From the NCBI RefSeq assembly GCF_022832975.1, contig NZ_CP094846.1, positions 1,151,501-1,215,500 of the forward strand: 64,000 nt of DNA, in the 5' to 3' direction. Source of the DNA: Ornithobacterium rhinotracheale (GTDB lineage Bacteria > Bacteroidota > Bacteroidia > Flavobacteriales > Weeksellaceae). Made by a program: the position numbers and the translations under genes. Shown one piece after another: positions 28,911 to 38,757 of the stretch (positions within the stretch are counted from its first letter, which is position 1; each line of letters starts with the position of its first letter). The notes below the pieces were generated by a model. The model searched no databases, had not been told where the DNA came from, and worked only from the letters and a program-made list of their open reading frames with translations.

Positions 28911-29357
28911 ATGCAAGTAATTTTAACAAAAGACGTAGAAAACTTAGGTTTTGAGTTTGAAGTAGTTTCAGTAAAACCGGGTTACGGAAGAAACTTCTTA
29001 ATCCCTCAAGGTTTGGCTAAATTAGCTACTCCTAAAAACATCGAGGAATTAAATAAGGTTTTAGAAGATAGAAAAGCACACGAAGAAGCTCTTATCGCAG
29101 AAGCAAATAAAATTATCGAGGCTGTTAAAGGTCTTGAACTAGTAATCGCTGCTAAAGTGGGAGAGGGGGATAAACTTTTCGGTTCTGTAAATAACGCAGA
29201 TTTAACTGACTTGTTGAACCAAAAAGGTGTGAATGTTGAACGTAAACATGTATCTATCTTAGGTAGAAACATTAAGAGATTAGGTTCTTACACTGCTATT
29301 GTGAAACCTCACAGAAGTGTACAAACTGAAATTTCTTTCGACATTGTACCAGAATAA
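28911..29357 (+). CDS. rplI: 50S ribosomal protein bL9
   Basis: 148 residues with the bL9 N-terminal signature (GYGRNFLIPQGLA near residues 25-37), a central helix and the C-terminal domain (KVGEGDKLFGSVNNADL). Last gene of the rpsF operon, followed by a terminator at 29382-29415. Confidence 0.97.
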   Translation: MQVILTKDVENLGFEFEVVSVKPGYGRNFLIPQGLAKLATPKNIEELNKVLEDRKAHEEALIAEANKIIEAVKGLELVIAAKVGEGDKLFGSVNNADLTDLLNQKGVNVERKHVSILGRNIKRLGSYTAIVKPHRSVQTEISFDIVPE

Positions 29358-29381
29358 TTTTATTTAATAAAAAATTTAAAA

Positions 29382-29415
29382 ACGGATGATTCTTTATAGA
29401 ACCATCCGTTTTTTT
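29382..29415 (+). terminator. Terminator of the rpsF-rpsR-rplI operon
   Basis: Stem acggatgat / accatccgt with one mismatch and T7; may also serve the convergent Smr gene. Confidence 0.8.
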
Positions 29416-29439
29416 ATGCTTTGATTTTTCTTATGAAAA

Positions 29440-30045
29440 TTAGAATTTAGGCAATTCCACTTCTGTTGCCCCTAATTTGTATCGTTGGAAATCGGCATCG
29501 TAAAAATGATAGCCCATTTCGTTTAGCCATTTTTTCACTTCAGTTTCTAGGATACCTTCTCCTTTTCCGTGGATGATCACGACACGATCGTAGCCATGCT
29601 CTCTAGCTCTTTCCACTCTTTTCTTTAGAGAGTTCATTTGGCGGGCTAAAATCAAGTTTTTTGCCAATAATCGGTCGTAGTTTTCTAATTGGGCATAATG
29701 CAAATCAATTTCCAGAGGTGGTTTTCTGATTTTCTTTGTTTTTTTAGCCACCTTCTCCTTTCCAGTTTTGATTTCTGGCATTTTTGCACGAGGGTCAAAA
29801 ACTTTTTCTACCTTTTTCTTTTTAGGCGTTAATTTTTTAGCCTCTTTTTTTGGGGTAGTTTTTGGAGCAGAAAATTCAATTTCTTCTTCCATTCCTACAT
29901 CGGGCAGAAGCTCTTTAGGTTCGTAGAGCATCTCAAAACCAAAATCGGTTTCAATGGTGATTTCGTTTTCGTTCACTTTGGTTACAGTGCCGTTGAGATT
30001 ATCATCGATTACTTTTACTTTATCGCCTATTTTAAAATGTATCAT
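29440..30045 (-). CDS. DUF2027/Smr domain protein
   Basis: A 201-residue protein. An N-terminal KOW/Tudor-like segment (FKIGDKVKVIDDNLNGTVTK) is followed by a Lys/Pro-rich linker (~60-105). The C-terminal Smr domain has DLHYAQLEN (residues ~115-123) and HGKGEGILETEVKKWL (~158-173). Smr domains (named from MutS2 C-termini) are nucleases or nucleic-acid-binding modules; the DLH and HGxG motifs are intact. In Bacteroidetes this stand-alone form is common and of unsettled function. Confidence 0.85.
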   Translation of the reverse strand: MIHFKIGDKVKVIDDNLNGTVTKVNENEITIETDFGFEMLYEPKELLPDVGMEEEIEFSAPKTTPKKEAKKLTPKKKKVEKVFDPRAKMPEIKTGKEKVAKKTKKIRKPPLEIDLHYAQLENYDRLLAKNLILARQMNSLKKRVERAREHGYDRVVIIHGKGEGILETEVKKWLNEMGYHFYDADFQRYKLGATEVELPKF

Positions 30046-30186
30046 AGTTTGGATTTAATGGTTGAATTCATAAAGGTAATAAAAAATAGGGATTTTATGC
30101 TTTTTTTAGCTTAAAACTTTTAAATAAAAAAACAATCCCCAATAAATTGAGGATTGTTGTAAACAATAAAAATAATTAAAGATGAA

Positions 30187-31125
30187 TTATAATTCTGCAA
30201 TATATCTTTCAGCGTCAAGAGCGGCTTTACACCCAGAGCCCGCTGCCGAAATCGCTTGGCGATAAGTGTGATCTTGCACATCTCCTGCCGCAAAAACACC
30301 AGGAATATTAGTGTGAGTTCCTTTGCCTTGTGTAATGATATAACCAGTTTCATCGGTATCCACCACACCTTGGAAAAGCTCTGTATTTGGTTTGTGCCCA
30401 ATGGCTATGAAAACTCCATCTACAACCAAATCGCGTTTTTCTTGTGTTTGATTGTTAAAAATATGAGCTTTTTCTACTACCATTTCTCCGCTAAGACCTT
30501 CCAGTTCATGATTAAATAAAACCTCAATGTTTGGTGTGCTTAATACTCGGTCTTGCATTACTTTAGAAGCACGCATTTCGTCTTTTCTCACTAAAAGATA
30601 CACTTTGTTGCAAAGCTTTGCCAAGTAAGTAGCTTCTTCCGCAGCAGTATCACCGCCACCAATTACAGCTACATCTTTGCCTCTATAGAAGAATCCGTCG
30701 CAAGTGGCGCAAGCTGAAACTCCGCTTCCTGCATATTTTTTCTCGTCGTCTAAGCCTAAATATTTTGCCGACGCACCCGTTGAGATAATAACGGTTTTGG
30801 TATTATAAACATCTCCGTTATTGGTAATTACTTGATGAATACCACCTTTTTCTTGGCTTAATTTTACTTCTTTTACAAAATCAAAAATTACTTTAGTACC
30901 GAATCTTTCTGCTTGTTTTTGCAAATCAGTCATTAATTCTGGTCCCATGATCCCATCGGGATAGCCAGGGAAATTCTCAACATCTGTAGTTGTAGTGAGT
31001 TGTCCACCTGGCTGCATGCCTGTAATCACGATAGGGTGCATTTCAGCTCTGGCGGCATAGATAGCTGCAGTGTATCCTGCTGGTCCCGAACCTATTATAA
31101 TAACATTGTGTGTAGTATCTGACAT
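30187..31125 (-). CDS. trxB: Thioredoxin-disulfide reductase
   Basis: A 312-residue flavoprotein: FAD motif IIGSGPAGYTAAIYAARA (10-27), redox-active CATC with Cys139 and Cys142, NADPH motif VIGGGDTAAEEATYL (~155-169), and the C-terminal FAD motif GVFAAGDVQDHTYRQ. It reduces thioredoxin with NADPH in the cytoplasm. Monocistronic. The shadow frame at 30120-30401 on the same strand is not coding. Confidence 0.95.
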   Translation of the reverse strand: MSDTTHNVIIIGSGPAGYTAAIYAARAEMHPIVITGMQPGGQLTTTTDVENFPGYPDGIMGPELMTDLQKQAERFGTKVIFDFVKEVKLSQEKGGIHQVITNNGDVYNTKTVIISTGASAKYLGLDDEKKYAGSGVSACATCDGFFYRGKDVAVIGGGDTAAEEATYLAKLCNKVYLLVRKDEMRASKVMQDRVLSTPNIEVLFNHELEGLSGEMVVEKAHIFNNQTQEKRDLVVDGVFIAIGHKPNTELFQGVVDTDETGYIITQGKGTHTNIPGVFAAGDVQDHTYRQAISAAGSGCKAALDAERYIAEL

Positions 31126-31249
31126 AATTGTTTAGTTTTTTTACAAATTTATTGAATTAAAATGAATATTTTATCATATTTCAAATTTTGTATTGTTTAA
31201 AAAATCTCTTGTATCTTTATTGCTAAGAAATTTTTTAAAATATATTGAA

Positions 31250-31906
31250 ATGAAGAAAATCGCTATTGTTTTAAGTTTTTTAAGTCTTTGTGTTTTTGGA
31301 CAAAATCAATATTCGCCTTACTATTATCAGCGTGTAAGTTTGTTTGAAGAATTACCCATTACGCCCAATGATGTAGTGTTTTTGGGCAACAGCATTACCG
31401 ATGGTGCTGAGTGGCAAGAGCTTTTTCCAGATGTTTCTATTAAAAATAGAGGAATCAGTGGAGATGTGTGTCAAGGTGTTTTAGACCGATTGGAGCCGAT
31501 TGTTTCTGGAAAGCCAAACAAAGTTTTTCTACTCATCGGAACCAATGATTTGGCACACAAAGTGAGCAATGATTCTGTGGTGAGTGGGATTAAAACTATC
31601 GTAAAAACAATTCAACAAAAATCTCCAAAAACTAAAATTTATTTACAAAGTATTTTGCCTGTAAATGATTCTTTTACCAAATTTAAAGGTCATTACGCAC
31701 GCATTCATGATATTCCACTCATCAATGCAGAATTAAAGGCGTGGGCTCCCAAAGTTGGGATTACTTACATTGATTTGTACAAAGATTTTGTAATCCCAAA
31801 CACCCATCAATTAAATCCAGACTTCACCAACGATGGTTTGCATCTTTTGGGCAAAGCCTATGTGCATTGGGCAAAATTGATTAAGCCATATCTTAATGAG
31901 CGATGA
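31250..31906 (+). CDS. Secreted SGNH/GDSL-family esterase
   Basis: 218 residues from the ATG at 31250, which begins a signal peptide (MKKIAIVLSFLSLCVFGQ); the longer frame from 31193 lacks one. SGNH blocks: I, FLGNSITDGAEW with nucleophile Ser48; II, Gly in RGISGDV; III, Asn in IGTNDLAHK; V, Asp/His in NDGLHL. It resembles rhamnogalacturonan acetylesterase-like/sialate esterase-type hydrolases acting on glycan acetyl groups; the substrate is unknown. The 3' end overlaps the convergent GH65 gene by 14 bp. Confidence 0.85.
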   Translation: MKKIAIVLSFLSLCVFGQNQYSPYYYQRVSLFEELPITPNDVVFLGNSITDGAEWQELFPDVSIKNRGISGDVCQGVLDRLEPIVSGKPNKVFLLIGTNDLAHKVSNDSVVSGIKTIVKTIQQKSPKTKIYLQSILPVNDSFTKFKGHYARIHDIPLINAELKAWAPKVGITYIDLYKDFVIPNTHQLNPDFTNDGLHLLGKAYVHWAKLIKPYLNER

Positions 31907-33929
31907 TTTTGTAATTTTTGCCTTTTTTGCCTACATTTTTAATTTCCAATGATTTCCAATTTTGGGGGAGTATTGGATTTTTTTGTTGAATTCCTTCGGG
32001 AGTAAATTCTAAACCGCCAAATCCAAAAAGCACTGCTTGGAGCAATCCGCCTGCGGCTGTGGTAAAATAAGTGGTGTTGGAGTTTCGTGTTTCGGCAAGG
32101 GCACCAAAAGGTGGTCTTTTGTAGGGGGCGTAACTTTCGTGAAAAAGTCGTTCAGCTTCTTTTTTGTTGCCTAATTTAGCATAAAGGATAGACAAAATTG
32201 CATGGCTCATCGCAGGACCATCAGGCGAAATTTTAGATTCATAATATTTTAAATCCTTCAAAATTTGATTTTTATCTTGGATTACGCCAAGCGGATACGC
32301 CAATAAATTCACATCTACTTGTTTGATGATCTCTCCCCCGTAGTTCTTGTGTTCTTTAGTTATTCCATTTTCAAACTGATGGAAAACGAGTCCATTTGCA
32401 ATTTTTTGCCAAGTCTTGGGCGCTTCTTTGCCTAGAATTTTTGCCGATTGGGTGGCGTATTGTAGTGATTTTAACGCTACGGCATTGGTAAACGCATTGT
32501 CGTCTACATTGTGTGCAAATTCATTCGCGCCGATGCAATTTAAAATAGAATAAGATCCATCCGGATTTTGCGTTGCTCGGCTCACCCAAAAATCTGCCAC
32601 ATTTTCCAACACCGAAAAATTGTTTTTAAGCCAATTTTTATCCTGAGTCAATAAATAATATTGCCAAAAAGCTACACCCACATCACCCGTGATATGGTGT
32701 TCAAATGGTCCTGTGAGTGCAAAAGTAGGCGTAGATTCTTCGCCTTTGTTATCGCTTTCCCATGGGAACATAGCACCATGGTAATTATAAGTTTTTGCTT
32801 TGGCAATGGCTTGAGCTAAATGTTTTTTTCGGTAGGCAAGCATTGAGTGAGCTAAATCTTTGTTTAAAAGTAAAATAGGCGGGTACATCCAGAGTTCGGC
32901 ATCCCAAAATATATGCCCATTATAAGGCGATTGTTGTGAAATTCCCAACGGTGGAATGCTTAAAGCTTCTCCTGCTCGCACCGACGAGTACAATTGAAAT
33001 AATGCTAAACGAACATCTTTTTGTGCTACAGCATCCCCTTCAATCACAATGTCCGATTGCCATAAATCTTCCCATAATTTTTGATGTTGCGCCCACAATT
33101 GGTCGTAACCTTGTAAAATATTATAAATACAAATTCGCTCAGATTTTGTGCTTGGATATTCGCTCTCTTGGTTGCTACATTGTACTCCTAGCCATGAAAA
33201 TTCATAATTTTCTCCTTTTTTTAATTTTTGGCTAAAGCTCAAGCTATTTTTTGAGCCATCGACTTTTTGTTTCAATTTTGGAATTTTATGTGCTTCGGTA
33301 AAAGCAATATTTTTCCACAAAAACGAACAAGTGGTGGCCAAAGTTGTCTTTTTTGTAGGACTTTCTGCAACTGAATTTAATAAATAAAGATTAGTTTCTA
33401 AATCTCTATGCTGAATGAATTTTTGTTGTTTAATCGTGTAGTTTTCAGGGCTTATGATGTTTCCTTGTACTTTAATTTCAATTGGTTTAAATGCTGAAAT
33501 TTTCACATTTATCATTGCCGAATTTTTATACGAACGAAGGGCAAAAATATCATAACTGATTTTAGCCTTATTTTTATAATTAAAGGAAGTTGTGAGTTTG
33601 GCTTGTTTTAAATCTAAAGTTTGTCGCCAGTTGGAAATATTCTCAAGCGAAATTAATTCTCCGTCAATCCAAAGGTCTAAATCTATAAAATTCATGCCTT
33701 TAACGATTTGGCTTACATGCAAATTCGGGTCTTCGTCAAATACATTATTCAGCACAATATGCTCTACTTTGAAAGGTTTTTCGCTACTTTGCATGCCTAG
33801 AAAACCATTGGCAAGTGCCACACCGTGATAATTTTCGTAAGAATCAGCTTGAATTTTCCAATTTTCATCTATTTGTGCAAAGCACAAAAATCCAATCAAA
33901 AAATAAATGAAAAACACATTTTTTTCCAA
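31893..33929 (-). CDS. Secreted glycoside hydrolase family 65-like enzyme
   Basis: A 678-residue protein with an N-terminal signal peptide (MEKNVFFIYFLIGFLCFAQ), an N-terminal beta-sandwich (to ~250) and an (alpha/alpha)6 barrel. Barrel motifs are GHIFWDAELWMYPPIL (~318-333), the MFPWESDNKGEE segment and CIGANEFAHNVDDNAF, whose Glu would be the catalytic acid. This layout fits GH65 hydrolases/phosphorylases of the acid trehalase or glucosyl-galactosyl-hydroxylysine glucosidase type. A periplasmic or surface glucosidase on alpha-glucosides is likely; the exact substrate cannot be read. Confidence 0.82.
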   Translation of the reverse strand: MEKNVFFIYFLIGFLCFAQIDENWKIQADSYENYHGVALANGFLGMQSSEKPFKVEHIVLNNVFDEDPNLHVSQIVKGMNFIDLDLWIDGELISLENISNWRQTLDLKQAKLTTSFNYKNKAKISYDIFALRSYKNSAMINVKISAFKPIEIKVQGNIISPENYTIKQQKFIQHRDLETNLYLLNSVAESPTKKTTLATTCSFLWKNIAFTEAHKIPKLKQKVDGSKNSLSFSQKLKKGENYEFSWLGVQCSNQESEYPSTKSERICIYNILQGYDQLWAQHQKLWEDLWQSDIVIEGDAVAQKDVRLALFQLYSSVRAGEALSIPPLGISQQSPYNGHIFWDAELWMYPPILLLNKDLAHSMLAYRKKHLAQAIAKAKTYNYHGAMFPWESDNKGEESTPTFALTGPFEHHITGDVGVAFWQYYLLTQDKNWLKNNFSVLENVADFWVSRATQNPDGSYSILNCIGANEFAHNVDDNAFTNAVALKSLQYATQSAKILGKEAPKTWQKIANGLVFHQFENGITKEHKNYGGEIIKQVDVNLLAYPLGVIQDKNQILKDLKYYESKISPDGPAMSHAILSILYAKLGNKKEAERLFHESYAPYKRPPFGALAETRNSNTTYFTTAAGGLLQAVLFGFGGLEFTPEGIQQKNPILPQNWKSLEIKNVGKKGKNYKIIAH

Positions 33930-33946
33930 TTCATTCCTTTAATAAT

Positions 33947-35362
33947 TTAGCAATCTACCAATTTTACACTTACGGCTAATCCGCCCTCAGAGGTTTCTTT
34001 GTATTTGGAATTCATGTCTTTAGCCGTTTGCCACATGGTGTGAATCACATGGTCTAGCGACACTTTTGGGTGCTCGGCATCGAGTGCCAATTCCGATGCA
34101 TTGATGGCTTTGATGGCGCCCATAGAATTTCGCTCAATACAAGGAATTTGCACTAAACCTTCAATCGGGTCGCAAGTAAGTCCTAAATGATGTTCCATGG
34201 CGATTTCTGCAGCATTCATACATTGAGCAGGCGTTCCACCACGCAATTCGCAGAGAGCCCCTGCAGCCATGGCCGACGATACGCCGATTTCTGCTTGGCA
34301 TCCACCCATAGCGGCCGAAATCGTTGCGTTGCGTTTAAAAATGCTACCAATCACGCCCGCAGTGAGCAAAAATCGTTTAATTTCTTCAAAGCCAGCTTTG
34401 TGGTTTTCTACGCTTAAATAAAACATCAATACGGCAGGGATTACCCCTGCAGAACCATTGGTAGGAGCCGTAACCACACGCCCAAGCGAAGCGTTTACTT
34501 CGTTTACAGCAATGGCAAAAGTGGAAACCCATTTAAAAATTTCTCGATAAAACATGCGCGTTTTTCGGATGCTTTTGAGCCAATTATTGGGGTGGGTATA
34601 AGGAAATCTCGGATCTTTTAATTTTTGGTACATATCATAAGCTCTGCGGCGCACCATAAGTCCGCCAGGCAGGAAACCTTCGGTGTGGCAGCCAACATAA
34701 ATCGACTCAAGCATCACTTTCCAAATGGCTTTTAATTGGTGATTGATTTCTTCTTCGGTGCGCACACTTAATTCGTTTTGCAACACGACATCAGAAATGT
34801 TCATATTGAGCTCATTACAATAGTTTAGTAAATCTTTAGCCTTATAAGTAGGGTATGGAAAAGATTGGTTGTCAGATAAATCCACCATTTCTTCGGTTTC
34901 TTCTTTGGTGATGAATCCACCGCCGATAGAGTAGAAGGTAGAATCGTAATTTTCGCCATTATCAAGAAAAGCGGTAATCTTCATCCCGTTGGCATGATAG
35001 GGTAAAAACTCCTTGTTGAATTTAATCTGTTCAAAATCGAAATATATCGTTTTTTGATTGTCTAAAAGCAAGTTATGATGCGTGCGAATATGCCCAATGA
35101 TGCTATCAATGCTTTCCACAGGAATCGTCACGGGGTCGGTGCCGCTCAAGCCCAAAAGAATTGCCAAATCTGTAGCGTGGCCTTTGCCCGTAAGCGAAAG
35201 CGAGCCATACAAATCGATTTGAATCCCATTGACTAAATCAAAAATGTTGCGATTTTTTAATTCTTCCAAGAATTGCTGAGCCGCGCGCCATGGTCCCAGA
35301 GTGTGCGAACTTGATGGTCCCACACCGATTTTGAGCATATCAAAAACACTAATATTTTCCAT
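33947..35362 (-). CDS. sdaA: L-serine ammonia-lyase, iron-sulfur type, single chain
   Basis: A 471-residue protein with the beta domain first ([20 protein letters not shown]) and the alpha domain second. In the alpha domain [32 protein letters not shown] and [20 protein letters not shown] carry the cysteines expected to bind the 4Fe-4S cluster. It converts L-serine to pyruvate and ammonia in the cytoplasm. It is 17 bp upstream of the GH65 gene in the same direction, but functionally unrelated. Confidence 0.95.
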   Translation of the reverse strand: MENISVFDMLKIGVGPSSSHTLGPWRAAQQFLEELKNRNIFDLVNGIQIDLYGSLSLTGKGHATDLAILLGLSGTDPVTIPVESIDSIIGHIRTHHNLLLDNQKTIYFDFEQIKFNKEFLPYHANGMKITAFLDNGENYDSTFYSIGGGFITKEETEEMVDLSDNQSFPYPTYKAKDLLNYCNELNMNISDVVLQNELSVRTEEEINHQLKAIWKVMLESIYVGCHTEGFLPGGLMVRRRAYDMYQKLKDPRFPYTHPNNWLKSIRKTRMFYREIFKWVSTFAIAVNEVNASLGRVVTAPTNGSAGVIPAVLMFYLSVENHKAGFEEIKRFLLTAGVIGSIFKRNATISAAMGGCQAEIGVSSAMAAGALCELRGGTPAQCMNAAEIAMEHHLGLTCDPIEGLVQIPCIERNSMGAIKAINASELALDAEHPKVSLDHVIHTMWQTAKDMNSKYKETSEGGLAVSVKLVDC

Positions 35363-35446
35363 TTCTAAAGATTATAAATTGCAAAAAGAGCGGATTTATA
35401 TCTCGCATAAATCCGCCTTAAAGATAAGAAATATTATTAAGTTTTT

Positions 35447-36028
35447 TTAAAATTTATAGCCTACGCCCGCTTGAATAGAAAAATCCAATAAGCCTTCGTC
35501 TTTCGTTAAATTATGGAATTTAAGTGCTGGACTTAAACTGAAAATAAAATTCGAATATGGATATTCTAATCCCGCCGAAGCGCCAAGCCCTATGCCTGAT
35601 TGTTTATTAGCTTTTTTTGTTTTATTGAGTTGAACATCAAATAAAGGTCCGCCACTCACAAAGAAATAGTTTAAAAAATTATAATGAACAAAGACTGGAA
35701 TGCTTAAAAGATGAAAATTTTCTGTCTTGTTCGGGGACGGCTCGGTAATACCTGGAATCTCATCGTACTCTGTAACCATTTCATTTCCAATATAATTAAC
35801 GCCTGTAGCTATATGGAAATTATTTGCAATTTTTCTTAAATATTGAATTTCTACATTTGTTTTTGGCTTAACTGAGTAAGATGATCCACCAGACACAGGT
35901 GGAAATTGAGATAAATCTACAATATTAAAATTATACGAAAATCGAATTTGATTTTTTTGCTGTGCTTGTGACAATCCGCTGATTATCAATAATAGCAATG
36001 CAAAACTACGAAATAATTTTGTTCTCAT
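35447..36028 (-). CDS. Outer-membrane beta-barrel protein
   Basis: A 193-residue protein with a signal peptide (RSFALLLLIISGLSQAQ) and alternating amphipathic strands ending in an aromatic residue (AGVGYKF), as in small PorT/OmpW-like barrels of Bacteroidetes. About eight strands can be counted (for example KTNVEIQYLRKI, FHIATGVNYIG). Function unknown, probably structural or adhesive. A TATATTTG box lies 22 bp upstream of the ATG. Confidence 0.75.
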   Translation of the reverse strand: MRTKLFRSFALLLLIISGLSQAQQKNQIRFSYNFNIVDLSQFPPVSGGSSYSVKPKTNVEIQYLRKIANNFHIATGVNYIGNEMVTEYDEIPGITEPSPNKTENFHLLSIPVFVHYNFLNYFFVSGGPLFDVQLNKTKKANKQSGIGLGASAGLEYPYSNFIFSLSPALKFHNLTKDEGLLDFSIQAGVGYKF

Positions 36029-36049
36029 ATTTAATTAAATTTTGTATAC

Positions 36050-36057
36050 CAAATATA
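36050..36057 (-). promoter_or_regulatory. -7 box for outer-membrane protein gene
   Basis: TATATTTG on the minus strand; no clear TTG 19-20 nt upstream. Confidence 0.45.
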
Positions 36058-36087
36058 GGAATTATTTAATATGTTTTGTGAAAAAGA

Positions 36088-37014
36088 TTAAGTTTTTTCA
36101 TAAATTTCACCTCGCAGTGTAATGTTGCGTTGTGCGAGTTCAGTTCTAATTTTTTCGAAACTTTTTCGGTTGTAGTAAGTATAAAAATGCGTATAGCTAA
36201 AATCTTTTAAAACTATTCCGATTTGGTTGTTTACATTGTTGGGCGCGCCCCGTTCAAAAATAACTTCTTGAATATCTTGTATTCTGTATGCCTTAAAATA
36301 CCAAGGAAAATAGAGATTTTTGATGATTAAATATTGCTGAGAAAAAACTAAATAATAACTCTGCTGTCCATTGATTCCATAAAAAAACACGATGATAAAA
36401 ATGGGCAAAATAAGAATAATTGAAAGCGGAAAGAGCGTTTTTGGGAAAAGCGAAGTTGAAAGCCCTAAGATGAAAAGCATCAATCCATTATTGAAATTGA
36501 AAAGATAATTTCCTTTGTATTCTGTTCTTTTTTCGTTGAAGGTTTCTCGCTTCAGCACAGGTTTGATTTCAATCGGAGTGTAATGTTCATCTCGCTGAAC
36601 AACTTGGTAGAGCAATAGATTTAAATCTTTTAAATTTTGATAAAAATAATAGGGCAAAATCAATTTTTTTTCATCATCAAAAACGATTTCAGCAACTTCG
36701 GCCTGTCTTGTGAGCCTTAGTTTTTTGGTATTAAGTTTCAAACTTTTAATTTGATTTAAAGTATATTCCTGATTTTTAAAAGAAATGCTGTTTTCGTCTG
36801 CAATGATTTTGAATGGCAAAGATAAAAAATCGAAATAAAGAGTAATTGCAATCAGCGCAAAAAGCATAATAGCTATCATCAACAAAAGGCTACTTCCTTT
36901 TTCAATTGCAGTGTAAAAGCTCATGCTAGCGACTGGAAGTAAAAATAGAAAGCACACGCCCAATAAAATGGCTAAATATATTTTGTTTGGTTTTACGACA
37001 ACTTGTTCAAACAT
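36088..37014 (-). CDS. Hypothetical membrane protein (two pairs of TM helices)
   Basis: A 308-residue protein with two N-terminal helices (IYLAILLGVCFLFLLPVASM and LLLMIAIMLFALIAITLYF, ~14-62). A soluble PH-like segment follows (FKIIADENSISFKNQEYTLN onwards), then two more helices (~172-210), then a second soluble part with IQEVIFERG. The alternation of membrane pair and PH-like beta domain resembles YcxB/bacterial-PH proteins, a weak guess. No operon partner is evident. Confidence 0.6.
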   Translation of the reverse strand: MFEQVVVKPNKIYLAILLGVCFLFLLPVASMSFYTAIEKGSSLLLMIAIMLFALIAITLYFDFLSLPFKIIADENSISFKNQEYTLNQIKSLKLNTKKLRLTRQAEVAEIVFDDEKKLILPYYFYQNLKDLNLLLYQVVQRDEHYTPIEIKPVLKRETFNEKRTEYKGNYLFNFNNGLMLFILGLSTSLFPKTLFPLSIILILPIFIIVFFYGINGQQSYYLVFSQQYLIIKNLYFPWYFKAYRIQDIQEVIFERGAPNNVNNQIGIVLKDFSYTHFYTYYNRKSFEKIRTELAQRNITLRGEIYEKT

Positions 37015-37171
37015 CTCAGTAGTTTAGTCAATGTAAAGATACTGAATTTTGTGTATTTTAGTCTATTTCTTCATGTAGAATTCTATGCATGTTTCGGATT
37101 CTTTATCCATAAAAAAAATCGGAATTTGATATATTTTTTAATCTTTAATTAAATTTCAAAGCACAAAAAAA

Positions 37172-37194
37172 TGGGGAAAATCTAATTTTCCCCA
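37172..37194 (-). terminator. Terminator of lipoprotein gene 37234
   Basis: Perfect 10-bp inverted repeat tggggaaaat / attttcccca with a 3-nt loop and a T7 run in the minus direction. Confidence 0.85.
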
Positions 37195-37233
37195 CTTTTC
37201 TCAATTACATAGTATTTCGAAAAAAAAACTATC

Positions 37234-37641
37234 TTATTTTCTTTTGGCTTTAGCTACCCAAGTTTTTCCGTCTTGTTGAACAAAAAGAGTCAAATCTTTA
37301 TCATTGATTCTCACATATTGTCCTTCGCCAAGTCCTTCTACTACGATAGTTGAATTTTCTCCTTTTTTGATTTTAATTCCTGTAAGTGTAGGAATTTTTC
37401 CATCTGTTTTAGAGAATTCAAAATTGTACTTGTCTCCAGCTTTTACTACGGTAACTTTACCATCTTGGATTTTCACATTGTCTTCATCAAGAAATCCTTC
37501 TGAGTATCCTACTTTTCCTTCGTAAGTACCAATGAAAAATAGGTTGTCTGCTGGATCGTCGTCGTCACTACATGACACCAACGCGAACGATGTAACTACC
37601 ATAAATAATAGTAATCCAAAAATTTTCATTGCTTTCTTCAT
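37234..37641 (-). CDS. Small lipoprotein, unknown function
   Basis: 135 residues with a lipoprotein signal (GLLLFMVVTSFALVSC, lipobox VSC, then an Asp-rich SDDDDPADN linker typical of exported Bacteroidetes lipoproteins). The mature part is strand-rich (IGTYEGKVGYSEG, KYNFEFSKTDGK, STIVVEGLGEGQYVRIN) and may be a small calycin-like barrel. Flanked by terminators on both sides, so monocistronic. Confidence 0.7.
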   Translation of the reverse strand: MKKAMKIFGLLLFMVVTSFALVSCSDDDDPADNLFFIGTYEGKVGYSEGFLDEDNVKIQDGKVTVVKAGDKYNFEFSKTDGKIPTLTGIKIKKGENSTIVVEGLGEGQYVRINDKDLTLFVQQDGKTWVAKAKRK

Positions 37642-37702
37642 AATATAAAAGTTTTAAAAATTAATATGCCTAATAAAAAACAAACACCTTGCCACAACCT
37701 GG

Positions 37703-37743
37703 CTAAAAACCCGTGTAATCCTTACTATTAGTGGGTTTTTTAG
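37703..37743. repeat. Inverted repeat of unclear role
   Basis: ctaaaaaccc (37703-37712) pairs with gggttttttag (37733-37743), with one extra base. It lies upstream of the lipoprotein gene and downstream of an existing terminator, so it may be a second terminator for transcripts in either direction. Confidence 0.4.
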
Positions 37744-37824
37744 CGGAAATTTAATACTTTTTAGAATTTCAAAAAGAAATTTACTGCTGTGATAAATGCT
37801 ATTAAATAGTTTTTTTAGTTCACA

Positions 37825-37860
37825 AAAAAACTCCCCATTCCATATAGAAGGGGACTTTTA
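37825..37860 (-). terminator. Terminator of zinc metallopeptidase gene
   Basis: aaaactcccc / ggggactttt stem with a T-run on the minus strand, 20 bp beyond the stop codon. Confidence 0.75.
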
Positions 37861-37879
37861 ATGAAAAACATATTATGAA

Positions 37880-38560
37880 TTAATTTCTTCGGTTGAGCAT
37901 GCTTAAAAAGTAAAGCAACTGAGCCAACGAACCTAAAGCTGCAACTAAGTATGTTCTTGCCGCCCATTTCAAGGCGTCTTTGGCAGCGGCGTATTCGCGT
38001 GGTTGCACTACATTTTTTTGTTGCATCCATGCGAGTGCTCGGTTGCTGGCATCGTATTCTACAGGCAAAGTCACAAAAGTGAAAAGCGTGGTCACCCCAA
38101 AAAAGGCTACTCCAAGCATCAAAACATAAGGAATGTTCATGGTGGCGTAAAGGGCAATTCCTCCCATGATTAAAAACATGGATAAATTGGAACTTATGTT
38201 TACCGCAGGCACCATCTTAGATCTAAAGTTAAGCCATCTGTAGCCCACTTTGTGTTGCACAGCGTGTCCGCATTCGTGTGCGGCAACAGCAGCCGCAGCT
38301 GCATTTCTTTCTAAATATACGCCTTCAGATAAGTTTACGGTTTTGCTTCTCGGGTCGTAGTGGTCGGTAAGTTGTCCAGGTACTGAAACTACTCGTACAT
38401 CGTTGATTCCATTGTCGGCAAGCATTTGCTCTGCGATTTCCTTTCCGCTCATGCCATTGGAAAGTCGCATTTTTGAGTATAGCTGAAATTTGGATTTCAG
38501 TTTATGGCTCACATACATGCTTGCGAGAGTGAAAATACCAATTATTAAATAATATCCCAT
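37880..38560 (-). CDS. Membrane zinc metallopeptidase (YugP-like)
   Basis: A 226-residue protein with an N-terminal anchor (YYLIIGIFTLASMYVSH), the zinc motif HECGH (His95, Glu96, His99) in AAVAAHECGHAVQHKVGY, and two or three further membrane segments (for example SSNLSMFLIMGGIALYATM, VLMLGVAFFGVTTLFTFV). This is the pattern of the YugP family of neutral zinc metallopeptidases. A C-terminal third zinc ligand is likely in PVEYDASNRALAWMQ. Envelope protease of unknown substrate. Confidence 0.88.
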   Translation of the reverse strand: MGYYLIIGIFTLASMYVSHKLKSKFQLYSKMRLSNGMSGKEIAEQMLADNGINDVRVVSVPGQLTDHYDPRSKTVNLSEGVYLERNAAAAAVAAHECGHAVQHKVGYRWLNFRSKMVPAVNISSNLSMFLIMGGIALYATMNIPYVLMLGVAFFGVTTLFTFVTLPVEYDASNRALAWMQQKNVVQPREYAAAKDALKWAARTYLVAALGSLAQLLYFLSMLNRRN

Positions 38561-38696
38561 AGTTGATTCAAATTATTTTGGTCTACTAAAATCAAAAATG
38601 ATACCTATTTTTCTTAAAATCAGTAGAGCGGCTAAGATTGTTGTTTTATTTATCTAAAAATTAAAGATTTGTGTGATTTTTTTAATCAGTTAAATA

Positions 38697-38740
38697 AAAA
38701 AAAGAGAGATTTCGATGAATGGAAAACCTCTCTTTAGAAA
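38697..38740 (-). terminator. Terminator of META-domain lipoprotein gene
   Basis: aaagagag (38701-38708) / ctctcttt (38728-38735); A-run on the plus strand left side equals T-run in the minus direction. Confidence 0.7.
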
Positions 38741-38757
38741 TATCATAAAAATTAAAA